From NCBI GenBank assembly GCA_025354985.1, contig JANXLU010000085.1, positions 1-64,000 of the forward strand: DNA of 64,000 nt, read 5' to 3'. Positions 63,494 to 64,000 of this stretch are shown one piece after another (the stretch's first letter is position 1; every line of letters starts with the position of its first letter). A model generated the notes under the pieces. The model made no database searches and was not told the origin of the DNA. It worked only from the letters and a program-made list of their open reading frames with translations. Source of the DNA: Chloroflexota bacterium. GTDB taxonomy: Bacteria; Chloroflexota; Anaerolineae; J036; Brachytrichaceae. The translations under genes were made by a program, and so were the position numbers.

Positions 63494-64000
63494 TTAAAGA
63501 CGCTCGCCCTTGGTTTTTTTGATTTTGATCGCGAGTTGTTCGCCATCGAACGCATCGGTGAGTGCATCCGGTGAGGCGTTGTCCAAAACGTTCATTTGAT
63601 CCGTGAGTGTCTCGTCCTTAATAAATCCCGCAAAGGATTTGATCGCGTTTGCAAGCCGAGGAGAAGCGGAATAGTCCAATGTGATTCTGTCAGACAGTTT
63701 GAATCCACTCGTTTTGCGCAAGTCATTTACTCTCCGGATCACCTCGCGTGCCAATCCCTCTTCGATCAGGGGTTCATCGAGTTGAGTATTTAACGCAACA
63801 ACTATTCCGCCACTTGCCTCCACGACCAACCCCGCACGTGGCTGTGGCTGCACGATTAATTCATGAGCTTCAAGTTGCTGACCGGCAATCACGATAGGCT
63901 GGCCGGCGCGAACACTGCGAACTATTTCAACCGAGTTCGATTCTGCCAATGCCGCCTTTACGGCCGGCATGTGATGCCCAAGGCGTTTCCCCAACTTTCG
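63494..64000 (-). CDS. ileS: Isoleucyl-tRNA synthetase C-terminal part (truncated by window)
   Basis: Only the last 168 or so residues are in the window, and the frame is open to the right edge. The sequence KLGKRLGHHMPAVKAAL, then EGLAREVIRRVNDLRKTSGFKLSDRI, is the C-terminal region (DUF5915-like) of type 2 (eukaryotic-like) isoleucyl-tRNA synthetases. The catalytic core and HIGH/KMSKS motifs lie outside. The stop is 8 bases before the NTPase-LspA fusion, so the classic ileS-lspA order is kept in altered form. Confidence 0.88.
   Translation of the reverse strand, partial: RKLGKRLGHHMPAVKAALAESNSVEIVRSVRAGQPIVIAGQQLEAHELIVQPQPRAGLVVEASGGIVVALNTQLDEPLIEEGLAREVIRRVNDLRKTSGFKLSDRITLDYSASPRLANAIKSFAGFIKDETLTDQMNVLDNASPDALTDAFDGEQLAIKIKKTKGERL

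Noticed and set aside
1-64000. CRISPR arrays, insertion sequences, prophage or integrase genes
   Set aside because: No regularly spaced repeats, transposase, integrase, terminase or capsid-like proteins were seen. The only repeats are coding Thr-Pro linkers and short inverted repeats.

Overview
The window looks like a stretch of chromosome from a Chloroflexota-like bacterium. This placement is an inference. It rests on a secreted SH3-repeat protein with long Thr-Pro linkers, several large ArnT/PMT-like membrane glycosyltransferases, an F420-biosynthesis fusion, a large-form class II aldolase, and caa3-type oxidase subunits. I see about 52 protein genes, very dense and mostly in short operons with ATGA or GTGA stop-start overlaps. 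There are no rRNA or tRNA genes, no CRISPR array, no insertion sequence and no gene-free stretch over 300 bases. Both edges cut genes: pssA on the left and ileS on the right.

Region 1 (1-10.65 kb). After the pssA tail and dinB comes an eight-gene minus-strand operon (10610 down to 1991): 2-aminobenzoyl-CoA monooxygenase/reductase, cupin, MarR regulator, enoyl-CoA hydratase, acyl-CoA dehydrogenase, 2-aminobenzoate-CoA ligase, kynureninase and a RidA protein. It reads as a route from kynurenine through anthranilate to 2-aminobenzoyl-CoA and on to dearomatised CoA thioesters. A TTGACA promoter with an 18-bp palindrome in its spacer sits in front of it. A tryptophan-opening indoleamine 2,3-dioxygenase lies 38 kb away (48045-49175), coupled to an MFS transporter gene.

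Region 2 (10.7-30.2 kb). Central metabolism (pckA, class II aldolase) and a NYN RNase are followed by a PanE-type reductase and the SH3 protein. A molybdenum/F420 cofactor operon comes next (MFS, fdhD, moeA, and a CofC fused to the FbiB-type nitroreductase domain), then glnS, a YkgJ-like Cys protein, polX, a divergent MFS/glycosyltransferase pair sharing a palindromic promoter, argF and the c-di-AMP cyclase cdaA.

Region 3 (30.2-42.1 kb). A PHP-AlbA_2 fusion protein, endonuclease III, a GT4 glycosyltransferase and Der with an altered G4 motif come first. A housekeeping run gdhA-DUF3109-amaP-scpB-rluB-cmk follows, and then coxC-coxD ending in a clear intrinsic terminator.

Region 4 (42.1-64 kb). 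This holds a class A penicillin-binding protein with a membrane glycosyltransferase, MFS plus IDO, and mfd followed by a phosphatase and two glycosyltransferases. An orphan molybdenum hydroxylase large subunit is coupled to a sugar-kinase-like protein and an RNA methyltransferase. The last units are another membrane glycosyltransferase, and at the lspA position after ileS a KAP-like NTPase fused to an LspA-like domain that lacks a catalytic Asp.

Many operon-first genes have a TAnAnT-type -10 box only 6-13 bases before the start codon and no clear Shine-Dalgarno sequence, which suggests leaderless or near-leaderless transcripts. Genes inside operons rely on overlap or on occasional clear SD sites.
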